This document shows, piece after piece, positions 11,434-22,376 of a stretch of DNA of 64,000 bases (position 1 is its first letter; every line of letters begins with the position of its first letter). Where the stretch lies: contig OX381720.1 of NCBI GenBank assembly GCA_947462335.1, positions 1,557,501 to 1,621,500 of the forward strand, written 5' to 3'. The DNA comes from Harmothoe impar. Taxonomy: Eukaryota; Annelida; Polychaeta; Phyllodocida; Polynoidae. Position numbers and translations under genes: made by a program. The notes under the pieces were generated by a model. That model worked only from the letters and a program-made list of their open reading frames with translations, was not told the DNA's origin and searched no databases.

Positions 11434-12646
11434 GGGTAGGTTCACCCTAAGTCAAACTCATACCTTGAGTCAACCACTTTTGACATGAAATCACAAGTTC
11501 AGCATTCATCCGATGACTATAAACTCCCACTGATTTAAGAATTTAAGTGTTTTACAAATATATACTGCACATTGCATCTGCATCATCACTTTTTTTCATA
11601 CTGTAGAATCAGTCAGAAGTACCCCTGTTTGACCTGTTTTGACAAACAGAGAATGAAAATCTCCCCACTGTTCATACTCTTTGGTAGTTGATTTGAAGTA
11701 TTTGTCCCTTTCATACACAGTGTCGATTGGTTTTGTGAGCTGTTTATGTATCTAAATTACACAAATCATGACTTTATTGAGCAAAATTAATTTCCTAAGT
11801 TATATTTAGGACTGATTTCGTAAGGTATACCCATTTCACCTTAAGTCAGCCACGAATTCACCCTAAGTCAGCCACCTCACACCCTAAGTCAACCATCGGA
11901 TTTTCTTCTCTGGGGTCCCTCCTGGAATTCTCAAACCCTGAATTTTTGTCTAACATCTCTCCCCATACCCTTGTGAATACCTCCGTCTCCCAGAATATCC
12001 TCTTCTACTAGAGGGTTAAGGATATCAGACCTAAGTGTGTAGTATATAGAGGGCAAGGCTGAAACGCAAAAAGAGGGGGGGGAAAGGGGGTGAGGGGGCA
12101 GAGCCCCGATATATTCAATAGAACTCCATACTGCATGTTTATAATGTTATATTTAGTCCTCATTGCTCATACAAGTAATATTTGCTTGTATTGATAAGTC
12201 ATAATGCAGTTGTATTCACCTGAGGTACAGTACTGCTTTGTCTTGATTATTACATGTTCAATAAATTGTTTTCTTCTCTATTGTTAGTTGTAACATATTG
12301 ATATATGATGCATGTATTCATGTCAGCCAATCCATTGATAAAAATCAGGAAATTACTGGTATTTTCCACATTTTTATGGTGGTTGTAATATGGCTGACTC
12401 AAGGTTCATTTTGGCTGACTTAGGGTGAAAAGGGGCAATTCTGAATACTCTGATAAATCATGGAATTAAACACTGCAAACTGACATATGGCATTATAATA
12501 CATCATGAATGTTATTCTCCAGAGCAATACCTAAAGTTTGGTTCAATTCTGAAGGATATGCACAGAAAACTCTAGGAGCAATCAGACCTGAAAGGTAGCT
12601 CACGAAAAAACATGCATCAGACCGGTTGAAAGTGGTGAACCTACCC
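11434..12646. mobile_element. 1,213-bp TA-target DNA element with terminal inverted repeats
   Basis: The ends are GGGTAGGTTCACC and its exact complement, flanked by TA on both sides (11432-11433 and 12647-12648). The other array units read straight through 'aacaactaccg', giving a clean empty site. Subterminal copies of TTCACCCTAAGTCAGCCA lie near 11,850-11,880, and the inverse lies at about 12,410-12,430. It has no ORF of note and is therefore non-autonomous. TA duplication is typical of Tc1/mariner-like elements, but the ends do not let me name a family. Confidence 0.9.
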
Positions 12647-14110
12647 TACCGGGGCCCTGTCGCTATATGCGGCTACCATGGAATTGACTTTGGGGACTGT
12701 GTCGCTACATACGCGGCTTTCAGAGAGAGGACTAAGGGTATTTTCTGAGTGGGGGGGCGGGCAATTTTTTTTTTGCTTCAAGGCTCTGAACCAGATGTTT
12801 GTCAAACACATGCGGCTTTCAGAGTAATGACTAAGGGTGATTTCCGAGTGGGGGGGGGGGTCAATTTTTTTTTACTTCACCCCAATACATACGACTGGCA
12901 ATAAATTAAAAAACATGAAATCTTGTCCGATTTGGACATGTAAATAGTGCATTTCGATCAGAATTTTGTCAGGGTTTCATTTCTGGCCTCAGCCAAGCCC
13001 TAAACAGAGTGGAACACGGGTTTTCGGGGGCATCGCGGTACTCGGAAATTTCATTTCTGATTGACAAATTTAACCCCAGGACACTCAATTTTCAGAATAT
13101 AACCACAATATCTCGTCCTATAATGCTAGACATCTTGTCAAAGTGCATGGTATATGTAAATGTAATGCCAGACAGTATGAAATAAGCTTACCTTAACATT
13201 GAAGTGGTCAACCTGTGAGTGTGACTGTCATGTTTTTGGTAGATCTACAGATGGTGTCTCAGGAAACAGTGGGGGTAGCCAAGTTGTCCACTGCAGTCTA
13301 GATCTTGACCTGTCAAAAAAAAGGGTACTTTAATCAATGGTGTTAACCGGGTTAAAATCTACTAACATCAAAGAGACCAGCGCATGTGATTTTTTATCCC
13401 TCCCTGGGTCAGCCCATGAGTAGCGAAGGGACACCCCCCCCCCTCGCCAAGGGTGAACAATCTCCTTTTAGCGAAGAGACCAGGGCATGTAATTTTTTAT
13501 CCCTCTTCGGGTTGAAGGGACCCCCCCCCCCCAGTTTAACAATCTGCTATTAGCGAAGAGACCAGCGCATGCGATTTTTTATCCCTCCTCGGGTCGGACC
13601 ATGTACTTTAAGCGAAGGGACCCCCCCCCCAGGGTTACCAATCTACTATTAGTGAAGAGACCAGCACTGGTAGATCTATACATCTTATAAAAGTACATGC
13701 GGCTTAGTATCAGGTAAACAACTACCGGGGCCCTGTCGCTACATGCGGCTACCATGGAAATGACTTTGGGGACTGTGTCGCTACATACGCGGCTTTCAGA
13801 GAGAGGACTAAGGGTATTTTCCGAGTGGGGGGGCGAGCAATTTTTTTTTTGCTTCAAGGCTCTGAACCAGATGTTTGTCAAACACATGCGGCTTTCAGGG
13901 TAATGACAAAGGGTGATTTCCGAGTGGGGGGGGGTCAATTTTTTTTTAATTCACCCCAATACACACGACTGGCAATAAATTGAAAACATGAAATCTTGTC
14001 CGATTTGGACATGTAAATAGTGCATTTCGATCAGAATTTTGTCAGGGTTGCATTTCTGGCCTTAGCCAAGCCCTAAGCAGAGTGGAACACGCTTTTTGCG
14101 GACATAGCGG

Positions 14111-14546
14111 TAGGCGCCTACACAGAAATTTATAGTTTTAAGAATTTATTATTTTTGCTTCGGTAGCCTACATTCAATCCCAGAACCCACAATTTTAGGA
14201 ATATAATTACCATGTCTCATCTAAACATTTTTGATTTGATTTTATTTTATTTGTTAAACTGGTACAGACAGCATCTTGGGTAAAGAAACGCTGGTTTCCG
14301 TCGTTCACCAGTTGGGCTGAACAGGTACATAATGCCCAGTGGTTAATAATATGTCAAATGTATTATACATGCTACAATTGGCCTTCGAGGATCGTACCTA
14401 TACAGGATTTCTTGGAATAACAACTAATACTACACAGATAAGATAACTCTACGGTATATAATGAGATGAGATGAGATGGAATGGTTCAGAACATTTTAAG
14501 AAGACATGTGCATGCGTACAAATATAGGTATCAATATCTGGAATAA
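14111..14546. other. Non-coding spacer after the 1-kb array
   Basis: The first part (to about 14,220) is a strongly diverged continuation of array unit 4. The rest is unique sequence with a short GAGAT repeat at about 14,461-14,480. No gene is seen. ATAA at 14543-14546 is the left target duplication of the next element. Confidence 0.55.
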
Positions 14547-17500
14547 CAAGAATTGCGGTTGTTGCCGCGTAAAAAAATGCCTCAGGCATTTTTATACGCG
14601 GCAACAACCGCAATTCTTGCATTCGAAGAAACATAATGTCTACATGGTTGGTATGTTTGAAGGGAACATAATCAAGACACCAAAAAAGCAGAGCCGGGAA
14701 GGGGTTATCAGGGGGAAGGATGATATTACTTCAAATATGGCATTTCCTATGAATTCCTTGGGTCCATGTTAGGGGGTAAGGAAATGTGTGTTGCTAGGCA
14801 GATAAACAACAACAAAAGATGTTGCTAGGCAACCAGCTGGATTAGCAACAAACTAATAGAATCATTGAATTCCTTGGGTCCATATTTAGGGGGGTAGGTT
14901 TGATTATAATCAACCTTAGGACCATGGAAATGTGCGTTGCTAGGCAGATAAACAATAAGAATAGCCGTTGCTAGGTAACCAGCTGTATTAGCAACAAACC
15001 GAAAGAACCATTGAATTCCTTGGGTCCATATTTAGGGGGGTAGGTTTGATTATAATCAACCTTAGGAGACTGGAAATGTGTGTTGCTAGGCAGATAAACA
15101 ATTCAAATAGCCGTTGCTGGGCAACCAGCTGTATTAGCAACACATGGATAATACCATTGAATTCCTTGGGTCCATATTAGGGGGGGTAGGTATGATTATA
15201 ATCAACCTTAGGACCATGGAAACGTGTGTTGCTAAGCACATAAACAATTAGAATAGCCGTTGCTAGGCAACCAGCTGTATACGCAACAAACCGATAGAAC
15301 TATTGAATTCCTTGGGTCCATATTAGGGGGGGTAGGTATGATTATAATCAACTTCAGGACCATGGAAATGTGTGTTGCTAGGCAGATAAACAATTAGAGT
15401 AGCCGTTGCTAGGCAACCAGCTGTATTAGCAACAAATGGATAGAACCATTGAATTCCTTGGGCCCATATAAGGGGGGGTAGGTATGATTATAATCAACCT
15501 TAGGAGACGGGAAATGTGTGTTGCTAGGCAGATAAACAATAAGAATAGCCGTTGCTAGGCAACCAGCTGTATAAGCAACACATGGATAGAACCATTGAAT
15601 TCCTTGGGTCCATATTAGGGGGGTAGGTATGATTATAATCAACCTTAGGACCATGGAAACGTGTGTTGCTAGGCACATAAACAATTAGAATAGCCGTTGC
15701 TAGGCAACCAGCTGTATTAGCAACAAATGGATAGAACCATTGAATTCCTTGGGTCCATATTAGGGGGGTTAGATATGATTATAATCAACTTCAGGACCAT
15801 GGAAATGTGTGTTGCTAGGCAGATAAACAATTAAAGTAGCCGTTGCTAGGCAACCAGCTGTATAAGCAACACATGGATAAAACCATTGAATTCCTTGGGT
15901 CCATATTAGGGGGGGGAGGTATGATTATAATCAACCTTAGGACCATGGAAACGTGTGTTGCTAGGCACATAAACAATTAGAATAGCCGTTGCTAGGCAAC
16001 CAGCTGTATACGCAACAAACCGATAGAACTATTGAATTCCTTGGGTCCATATTAGGGGGGTAGGTATGATTATAATCAACTTCAGGACCATGGAAATGTG
16101 TGTTGCTAGGCAGATAAAGAATTAGAGTAGCCGTTGCTAGGCAACCAGCTGTATTAGCAACAAATGGATAGAACCATTGAATTCCTTGGGCCCATATAAG
16201 GGGGGGTAGGTATGATTATAATCAACCTCAGGACCATGGAAATGTGTGTTGCTAGGCAGATAAACAATTAGAATAGCCGTTGCTAGGCAACCAGCTGTAT
16301 AAGCAACACATGGATAGAACCATTGAATTCCTTGGGTCCATATTAGGGGGGTAGGTATGATTATAATCAACCTTAGGACCATGGAAACGTGTGTTGCTAG
16401 GCATATAAACAATTAGAATAGCCGTTGCTAGGCAACCAGCTGTATTAGCAACACATGGATAGAACCATTGAATTCCTTGGGTCCATATTAGGGGGGTTAG
16501 ATATGATTATAATCAACTTCAGGACCATGGAAATGTGTGTTGCTAGGCAGATAAACAATTGAAAGTAGCCGTTGCTAGGCAACCAGCTTTTTTAGCAACA
16601 AATGGATAGAACCATTGAATTCCTTGGGTCCATATAAGGGGGGGTAGGTATGATTATAATCAACCTCAGGACCATGGAAATGTGTGTTGCTAGGCAGATA
16701 AACAATTAGAATAGCCGTTGCTAGGCAACCAGCTGTATAAGCAACACATGGATAGAACCATTGAATTCCTTGGGTCCATATTAGGGGGGTAGGTATGATT
16801 ATAATCAACCTTAGGACCATGGAAACGTGTGTTGCTAGGCATATAAACAATTAGAATAGCCGTTGCTAGGCAACCAGCTGTATTAGCAACACATGGATAG
16901 AACCATTGAATTCCTTGGGTCCATATTAGGGGGGTTAGATATGATTATAATCAACTTCAGGACCATGGAAATGTGTGTTGCTAGGCAGATAAACAATTGA
17001 AAGTAGCCGTTGCTAGGCAACCAGCTTTTTTAGCAACAAATGGATAGAACCATTGAATTCCTTGGGTCCATATAAGGGGGGGTAGGTATGATTATAATCA
17101 ACCTCAGGACCATGGAAATGTGTGTTGCTAGGCAGATAAACAATTAGAATAGCCGTTGCTAGGCAACCAGCTGTATAAGCAACACATGGATAGAACCATT
17201 GAATTCCTTGGGTCCATATTAGGGGGGGTAGGTATGATTATAATCAACCTTAGGACCATGGAAACGTGTGTTGCTAGGCACATAAACAATTAGAATAGCC
17301 GTTGCTAGGCAACCAGCTGTATTAGCAACAAATGGATAGAACCATTGAATTCCTTTGGTCCATATTAGGGGGGGTAGGTATGATTATAATCAACTTCAGG
17401 ACCACGGAAATGTGTGTTGCTAGGCAGATAAACAATTAGAGTAGCCGTTGCTAGGCAACCAGCTGTATTAGCAACAAACCAATAGAACCATTGAATTCCT

Positions 17501-17736
17501 TGGGTCCATATTAGGGGGGGTAGGTATGATTATAATCAACCTCAGAAACTATCAAAGGTTGATTTATATTATTGTTATCACATAGCATAAATTTGTGTTG
17601 TGACACCTTGATCCAAGATGGCGGCACAATCCAAGATGGCGGCGCCTGTTCTGACTTCTGGCAAAGTGCAAACATCATATACCTCATTCTGGTGGTGCCT
17701 GGCGGCACCACCAGGTGGCTACGCCACCACTTCGGC
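14547..17736 (-). mobile_element. Satellite-cored mobile element, copy 2 (inverted)
   Basis: This is a 3,190-bp second copy in opposite orientation to copy 1, flanked by ATAA (14543-14546 and 17737-17740). It begins with the 73-nt hairpin and continues with the ~150-bp unique segment shared with copy 1. About nineteen 146-bp monomers follow, then the YY1-like segment and the palindromic end. The larger monomer number against copy 1 shows array expansion or contraction. No protein-coding gene is present. Together the two copies form a large inverted repeat around 10,018-14,546. Confidence 0.85.
14755..17540 (-). repeat. 146-bp satellite array, about 19 monomers with a 3-mer higher-order repeat
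   Basis: Monomers are the reverse complement of those in copy 1. Variant monomers with a T-run ('ccagcttttttagcaac') recur at 16,563 and 17,001, exactly 438 bp apart (3 x 146), and the monomers between repeat in the same order. This shows recent unequal exchange. The X-box palindrome (GTTGCTAGGCAAC on this strand) is kept in nearly every monomer. Confidence 0.95.
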
Positions 17737-17740
17737 ATAA

Positions 17741-18052
17741 AAAATTTTCTACTCTACAGTACAGATACGTGGCTTTTTATGACTTAGCCTAACCTTTGTC
17801 TACAGCTTATCTACTATCTATCTAATGTTTAAGCAGTTGCTAGTATATCTATAGTCTATCCTATGTTTACACAGTGTGTCTATCATAAAGGTACAGATAC
17901 GTGGTGGCTCATAACTATGATAAACAATAATGAACAAAAGCAGGGGTATGAAACAACAAAAGGATAAAGTGTATAGTTTGGTAGACTGAGCTGCTCCTTA
18001 GTAAGCACCAAGCGAGCACTTCAGTCCTGTAGGATGAGAGGGAATTGACCAT
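17741..18052 (-). other. Probable 3' untranslated tail of a LINE fragment and flank
   Basis: No ORF of note is present. The sequence lies directly downstream, on the minus strand, of the RT-tail ORF at 18,053-18,262 and could be its 3' UTR. A direct repeat of TACAGATACGTGGC occurs near 17,760 and 17,890. Confidence 0.35.
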
Positions 18053-18262
18053 TTAGGTAACCTTTAGTCTGGCTTTAAAACAGTCCTTTTCTTCTGTGTT
18101 CCTCAGGTGAGGGGGGAGTGCGTTCCAGGTGTCTATGGATTTATAAGAAGGATTCTTGGAATGTCTCGTCAGCCTTGTAGCTCTGGAACTAAACATGATA
18201 GAGAGATAAATTTTACATTTCTGAACTCCTCTCGCCGAGACGCTTTGTTTGGCCCTATGCAA
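18053..18262 (-). pseudogene. LINE reverse transcriptase C-terminal fragment
   Basis: The 69-codon frame carries a pattern seen at the extreme C-terminus of many non-LTR retrotransposon ORF2 proteins: basic Ser/Arg-rich text, then an aromatic-spaced 'SIDTWNALPPHLRN' core, then a Phe-Lys-x-Arg-Leu ending. The upstream RT domain, endonuclease and any start are missing, so this is a 5'-truncated relic, as is usual for LINEs. It is most like the CR1/jockey/L2 side of the family by this tail alone, and clade assignment is uncertain. It is unlikely to be expressed as a protein. Confidence 0.65.
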
Positions 18263-18629
18263 AAGAGTCTAAGTCGAAGCGTTCTACTCGCCGGAATTCC
18301 GAAACAAAGTCAAATTTCGCAAAAAGTAGGGGGGGTGGAGGGCTGACACACTAGGGCCTAATAAAGATGACATTTCTGCATCTAACGAGCCTTAATACGG
18401 TGAATATTGGTTGGGAATTACCTTTGATATTAGCCATTTTCAAGCTTGGCCCAGCGCCGATCAGCTGATCGTTGACCTATCATTTGATCATTGCCATTGG
18501 CTCTGTTTTAAGTTTAGAGCCCGGTCTTTGTCATTTTGCGGAATAACCCGGCTACTGAGCTGTCCGCAATTTCACCCCCCAAATGGAAGGAGCCTAATCT
18601 ATCAATGACAACAAGAATTGCGGACTTAC

Positions 18630-18654
18630 CTTGCATATTTGAGCTGTAATCCAT
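18630..18654 (-). CDS. Possible first coding exon (8 codons) of a minus-strand gene
   Basis: On the minus strand, a start codon with A at -3 and G at +4 opens MDYSSNMQ and is followed at once by an AAG|GTAAGT donor, a near-perfect 5' splice site. Upstream on that strand lies a CpG-rich stretch that could hold the promoter. The exon is too short for any family call and the next exon was not found. To the left lie only repeats, so the intron would be long. It could be chance: a consensus donor next to a Kozak start within 25 bases is suggestive, not proof. Confidence 0.3.
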
Positions 18655-18659
18655 GATTT

Positions 18660-18965
18660 CACTGAATTCTGAAGCGTGTCATCGTCCCTAGGCGTTCCCC
18701 ACCCGCCATGTTGGATTTTGATACCGGAGATTGCCGAAGCGCTCGATAAACAAATTATTTTTTGATCAAGACGGTAATACTGTCCAAAATGTCCGCGACT
18801 GCCTATATATTACCTGTAGGAGTAATAATATTACCTATAAAGTCCGCAATTTGCTCTATTTCGGAAGATAAAATGTCCGTACCGACCCCCCGAGAATTTC
18901 CGAGTCGCACTCTCGTGAGATCCCGTGAACCCGCGAGATGGCCATTTTGTTTACTTTAAGTTGTC
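18660..18965 (-). promoter_or_regulatory. CpG-rich, promoter-like stretch
   Basis: CpG density is much higher than in the surrounding AT-rich DNA. Near 18,900-18,950 are TCTCGTGAGA (one base from the palindromic TCTCGCGAGA core-promoter element), CCGCGAGA and ATGGCCATTTTG (YY1-like). A second GCCATGTTGGA occurs near 18,706. The direction is inferred from the candidate first exon to its left. Confidence 0.35.
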
Positions 18966-20156
18966 GTCGTGTCGAACGATAGGAAATGCTTCATTATGGC
19001 ATAATACAATTAAATATGGATGTCATCGTTATGCTGTATGGTAGGCAATGATGTTATAGATGTTTTTAGATGTTTTTTTAGTAATTATAAAAATAAAAAA
19101 CTCGATCGTGACTTTTTGCGGATGTCGTAAAAAATTGCACAAATTTCAAGAATCCGACGAGTCAAGTTTCGGCGACTAAACTTTGTCTAAAATCAATCAA
19201 TCCTCCTTAATTTGACCATGTAAGTAGTAAATCATTGCGGATTATCAAAGAATAATATGTTTTCTGATTCAAGTTGTGAGCTTTTAAGGCAGGAGAAACA
19301 ATGATAAGTCGTGGAAAATGGACTTCAAGCGAGACGAGTCACTGAACTCGCTGACTCGCCTGTAAATTAGTGAAATTTCGAAGACGAAAAGAATATGAAT
19401 CTGTTAAACTATAGTTAGAGGATAACTGCAAAGAAATGAGTAGAAATTACTAATTTTGCGTGATTTGATGATCATTTCTAGTATCGCTCTCACAATTTAC
19501 TTCCGAATTCATCAGCTATGTAATTAATACCTAACCTGGTACATATTTATTCTCAAAAAGATCACCTGAACCTTTGATTTGTACATATAGCCACACATTT
19601 CCTCTTTGCAAGTGTGTTATAATTGGATCAGATTTATTACAACTAGACAGAAAAACAAAAGAACATTCCCATCCTACATGTATGAATATATTGATAACAG
19701 GCCTATGTTTAGAGGTCTTTTGCTGAAAACTTGTGTCCACAATTTTTTAATTTTGAAAAATCACAGAAAATTTGAAAATAAAGATATATTTATGGGTCCA
19801 AAAGTAAAATGAAGCTCATGATGTGCTCTCTATGAGAGCAGTATAATCCTGAAATCTATGTTTGCGACTTCAGACTGGTTTTGTGAAAACACATCACATA
19901 TATAGTAGCATACAGCCATTAAAGGGTTAGATAAAAAAATAAATATGGAAACAGCCAAACAATAAGAGCTTACACAAAGTATTGAGGTTTGCCATTTTTG
20001 GGGAAACTAAATTGAATGTTGTTAAAACCATGATTAAATTCAGAGGTTTCATAGCCAATGCTGATACAAAAAACAAAAGTCAGTAATCCGATACATCTTG
20101 TCAAACCTGATCCCATTCAACGGCAGATCACAATTCAAAAGGGAGAACAAAATTAT
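18966..20156. other. Non-coding stretch, no gene seen
   Basis: The first part (to about 19,400) still has scattered CpGs and no ORF of note. The rest is AT-rich. Short ORFs on both strands look like chance. Confidence 0.5.
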
Positions 20157-20980
20157 GTGGTGCTTGTTGTTTGTCAGCTGATCCTGTCATCAATCTGTCT
20201 CCTAATTGTTTCAGTTGTATCAGAGGAAATCTTGATTTAAGTAAAACACCATCGCAAGAGAGACTCCTGTGGGTTGTTTGCATCCAATCATCCTTCACCA
20301 TACATCAAGGATTGAAAATTACAAAAGAGCCTGTCTAGTGCATCAATTAAAGTCTCTACATGATGTGCTTGTTTCTTGTCATTTCACAAAGAGATTAGGA
20401 GCATGTAAAAAATCGAGCGAAATAGCAATATTTCCAGAAGCAACACATTTAATGGATAATGTATACGTATCTCTTGTTTTTATACATACACATATGGAGA
20501 AACTCCCAAGCATATGATATGGAAAATATCAGAAAGTCATGAAAGGCAAACCCGGGTGAATCTCTTGCCATCTAAGCAAATGGTCCTACAGATCTCTGCT
20601 AGTCTGCATGTAGCTCCCTCTTAACTCAATCTCCATGAATGTGGCAAATCATAGGGGAGACCAGGCTGCCTAAGGGAGGCTAGGTGACTCCCTGACCTAA
20701 ATGAGTCACATGGGGGAGTCATGTAGCTCCCTGACTCACCTAAAAGGGTCACATAAGCAATTAGGCTACCCTAAAGAGGGGAGTCATTCTGGAGGCAAAC
20801 CTTGTTGCTGTGAGAACTGACTACAGATTGAATTAAATTAGTTTGAAATATAGCTCTTTATATGTATGCATAACCAATAATGTGAAGAAAAACCCAAGCT
20901 ACATAATGTTGGAAACTGCAAGTAAGCAGACAACACCCTTAGAGGTGGGAGTCCATGTTGGGTAGGATCTGCTGTAACAA
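20157..20980. repeat. Segmental duplication A, copy 1
   Basis: This aligns by eye with 22,377-23,515 over most of its length: 'gtggtgcttgtt.tttgtcagctgat' at the start, 'ctgtctagtgcatcaatta' in the middle, 'gtagctccctgactca' near the end. It lacks the 148-bp MITE present in copy 2, whose empty site is at 20,453-20,462. It contains AP-1-like TGAGTCA (20702-20708) and TGACTCA (20732-20738). Confidence 0.8.
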
Positions 20981-20994
20981 AATGCCTGAACAAA

Positions 20995-22375
20995 TACACC
21001 AGAGTTTGTGTGAGAGACATAACCATCTCAGGGGCATAATGTGTTCATTCAGTATATGTGACATGTACTGAGAAAAGGAACCTTAATGCACCCTGCACTA
21101 AGGTCCCTTTTCGCAGATCGTGCCACATATATTGATAATGCACAGCCCTGAGCCCTGCTTAGAGATGTGTGTTTTTATGTTTGAGTCAAACACTGCTGAA
21201 GGCTTTGTGAAATGCTGTATCAGCAAGAACTAGATAAGTCTCCATGTATCTGAGCAGACTTCATCTTCTGTATGGAATCCATGTAGGGGCCATCAGAGCA
21301 TTCTCTCTATGCATTGCACCTTAAAGAAACAAAAAACAATGTCTCGATGTGCTTGTCAGTTTCTTGCCCCATGCTCATTTAGGGAAGCCTGTGTTTTCTG
21401 ATTTAAAGTAATCTACATGTTCAGCATGTCTCAGTCCACTCAAGTACTCATCAGTTGAGGGAAGCAGGACATTTTGTGATTGAAGAGTCTTTTTATCCAC
21501 GACAAGAGTCTCCAGTTAATGTAATAAGCTTCCTTATCTTCATGACAAGTATCAGCACCTTTATGTGTACAAAATCTTGGGTATATGGATATTAATAGGT
21601 TTGACAGAAAAACTAAGAAGGGTTGAATTAGTTATACCTCTGGTTCTAGCTACTTGGGAGGAAATACCAGCTTAATGACACTTTCAGCCAGTTCTGTCCA
21701 CTAAGATACATCCTGCCAGGCCACGTGTTTTGAGGGTTTAATCTAATCAACCATACTTAACTATAGTGAAAACATCTCTGTACCCCTAGTCTTGCTTAAG
21801 GGGAAGTGAGGTTTTAGTCATTAAGACAGTAAGCCTCATTTGAGTTTTACAGGGAATAAAGGCAGACTTAAAAGGGAAAACTACTGCTGTGAAATCTCAT
21901 GCAGTTTGTTAAGACATTCAAGTAAAACACTAGAAAAAAAGGACATGGTGTTCTGCCCATCCCTGTACAGTAGAAAGACTCCTTCAGAAATATCGGTCAG
22001 AGAAGCCTCAGCACCAGATGTAATAATGAGACCCCTGTCCCTGTCAGACTGTTTCCTGTATCTATACTGCCTCTTTCCAGACACCAGCAACAACAGGTAC
22101 ACTAGAACAATACTAACTAGCCATCAGGTCTGGACAGGCCATCCTCTAGGCTGTTATACTCTTGCTGTTATATACTTGTTATTCTCTTGGTTCCGATCTA
22201 ACTTCATGATATGTGAGAACCAGCTTAAACTAACTTTAAATCATGTCAAATTATTTTCTATAGATGCAATATACCATACCATCGCAATTAAGCGACTTTG
22301 AAAAAGTGCCGGTCTTATACAAGCGCCAGGGGTTAAGGGGTCTTGAAAGATCTGTTAAACGTTGATATAGAATCC
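20995..22375. repeat. Segmental duplication B, copy 1
   Basis: This is homologous to about 25,781-28,170, from 'aaatacaccagagtttgt' to the 'cttgtataagc..aggggt' text at the end. Shared landmarks include 'cagccctgagccctgctta' and 'atcctgccaggccac'. It contains a 69-bp MITE absent from the other copy. The 153-codon ORF at 21,840-22,301 is not kept open in the paralogue, so it is not taken as a gene. Confidence 0.75.
21058..21126. mobile_element. 69-bp foldback MITE
   Basis: The two halves are nearly complementary (GTGACATGTACTGAG with its partner ending CTGTGCCAC-like text; core arms AAAAGG-ACCTTA). The flanks repeat ATAT (21054-21057 and 21127-21130). The paralogue at about 25,840 reads through 'cattcagtatattttgataatg' without it. 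Confidence 0.75.
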
Positions 22376-22376
22376 T

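Larger units (their letters stand above)
6781..14110 (+). repeat. Tandem array of four ~1-kb units, interrupted by mobile elements
   Basis: Units start at 6781, 7765, 10878 and 13176, each with TATGAAATAAGCTTACC, and end before 'gccagacag'. Unit 1 is 984 bp. Units 2 and 3 are about 1,077 and 1,083 bp once insertions (7987-10017 and 11434-12646) are removed. The extra ~95 bp is a third copy of an internal subrepeat that runs from 'agagaccagcgcatg' through 'ttatccctc' and a C-run to 'ctactattag'. Each unit also has G-runs next to T-runs. Unit 4 diverges after about 14,050. Short ORFs through the C/G-runs are not conserved. The unit resembles no family I can name. Confidence 0.85.

Noticed and set aside
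15409..16850. Repeated ~91-codon minus-strand ORFs (15,409; 16,137; 16,575)
   Set aside because: They are the 146-bp satellite read in phase for two monomers. The period is not a multiple of three, so frames break, and no protein-like conservation is seen.
8185..17540. CRISPR-like array
   Set aside because: The repeats are 146-bp head-to-tail satellite monomers without unique spacers, in animal DNA.
21840..22301. 153-codon ORF in duplication B
   Set aside because: Not open in the paralogous segment near 27,250-27,650, with no recognisable domain.
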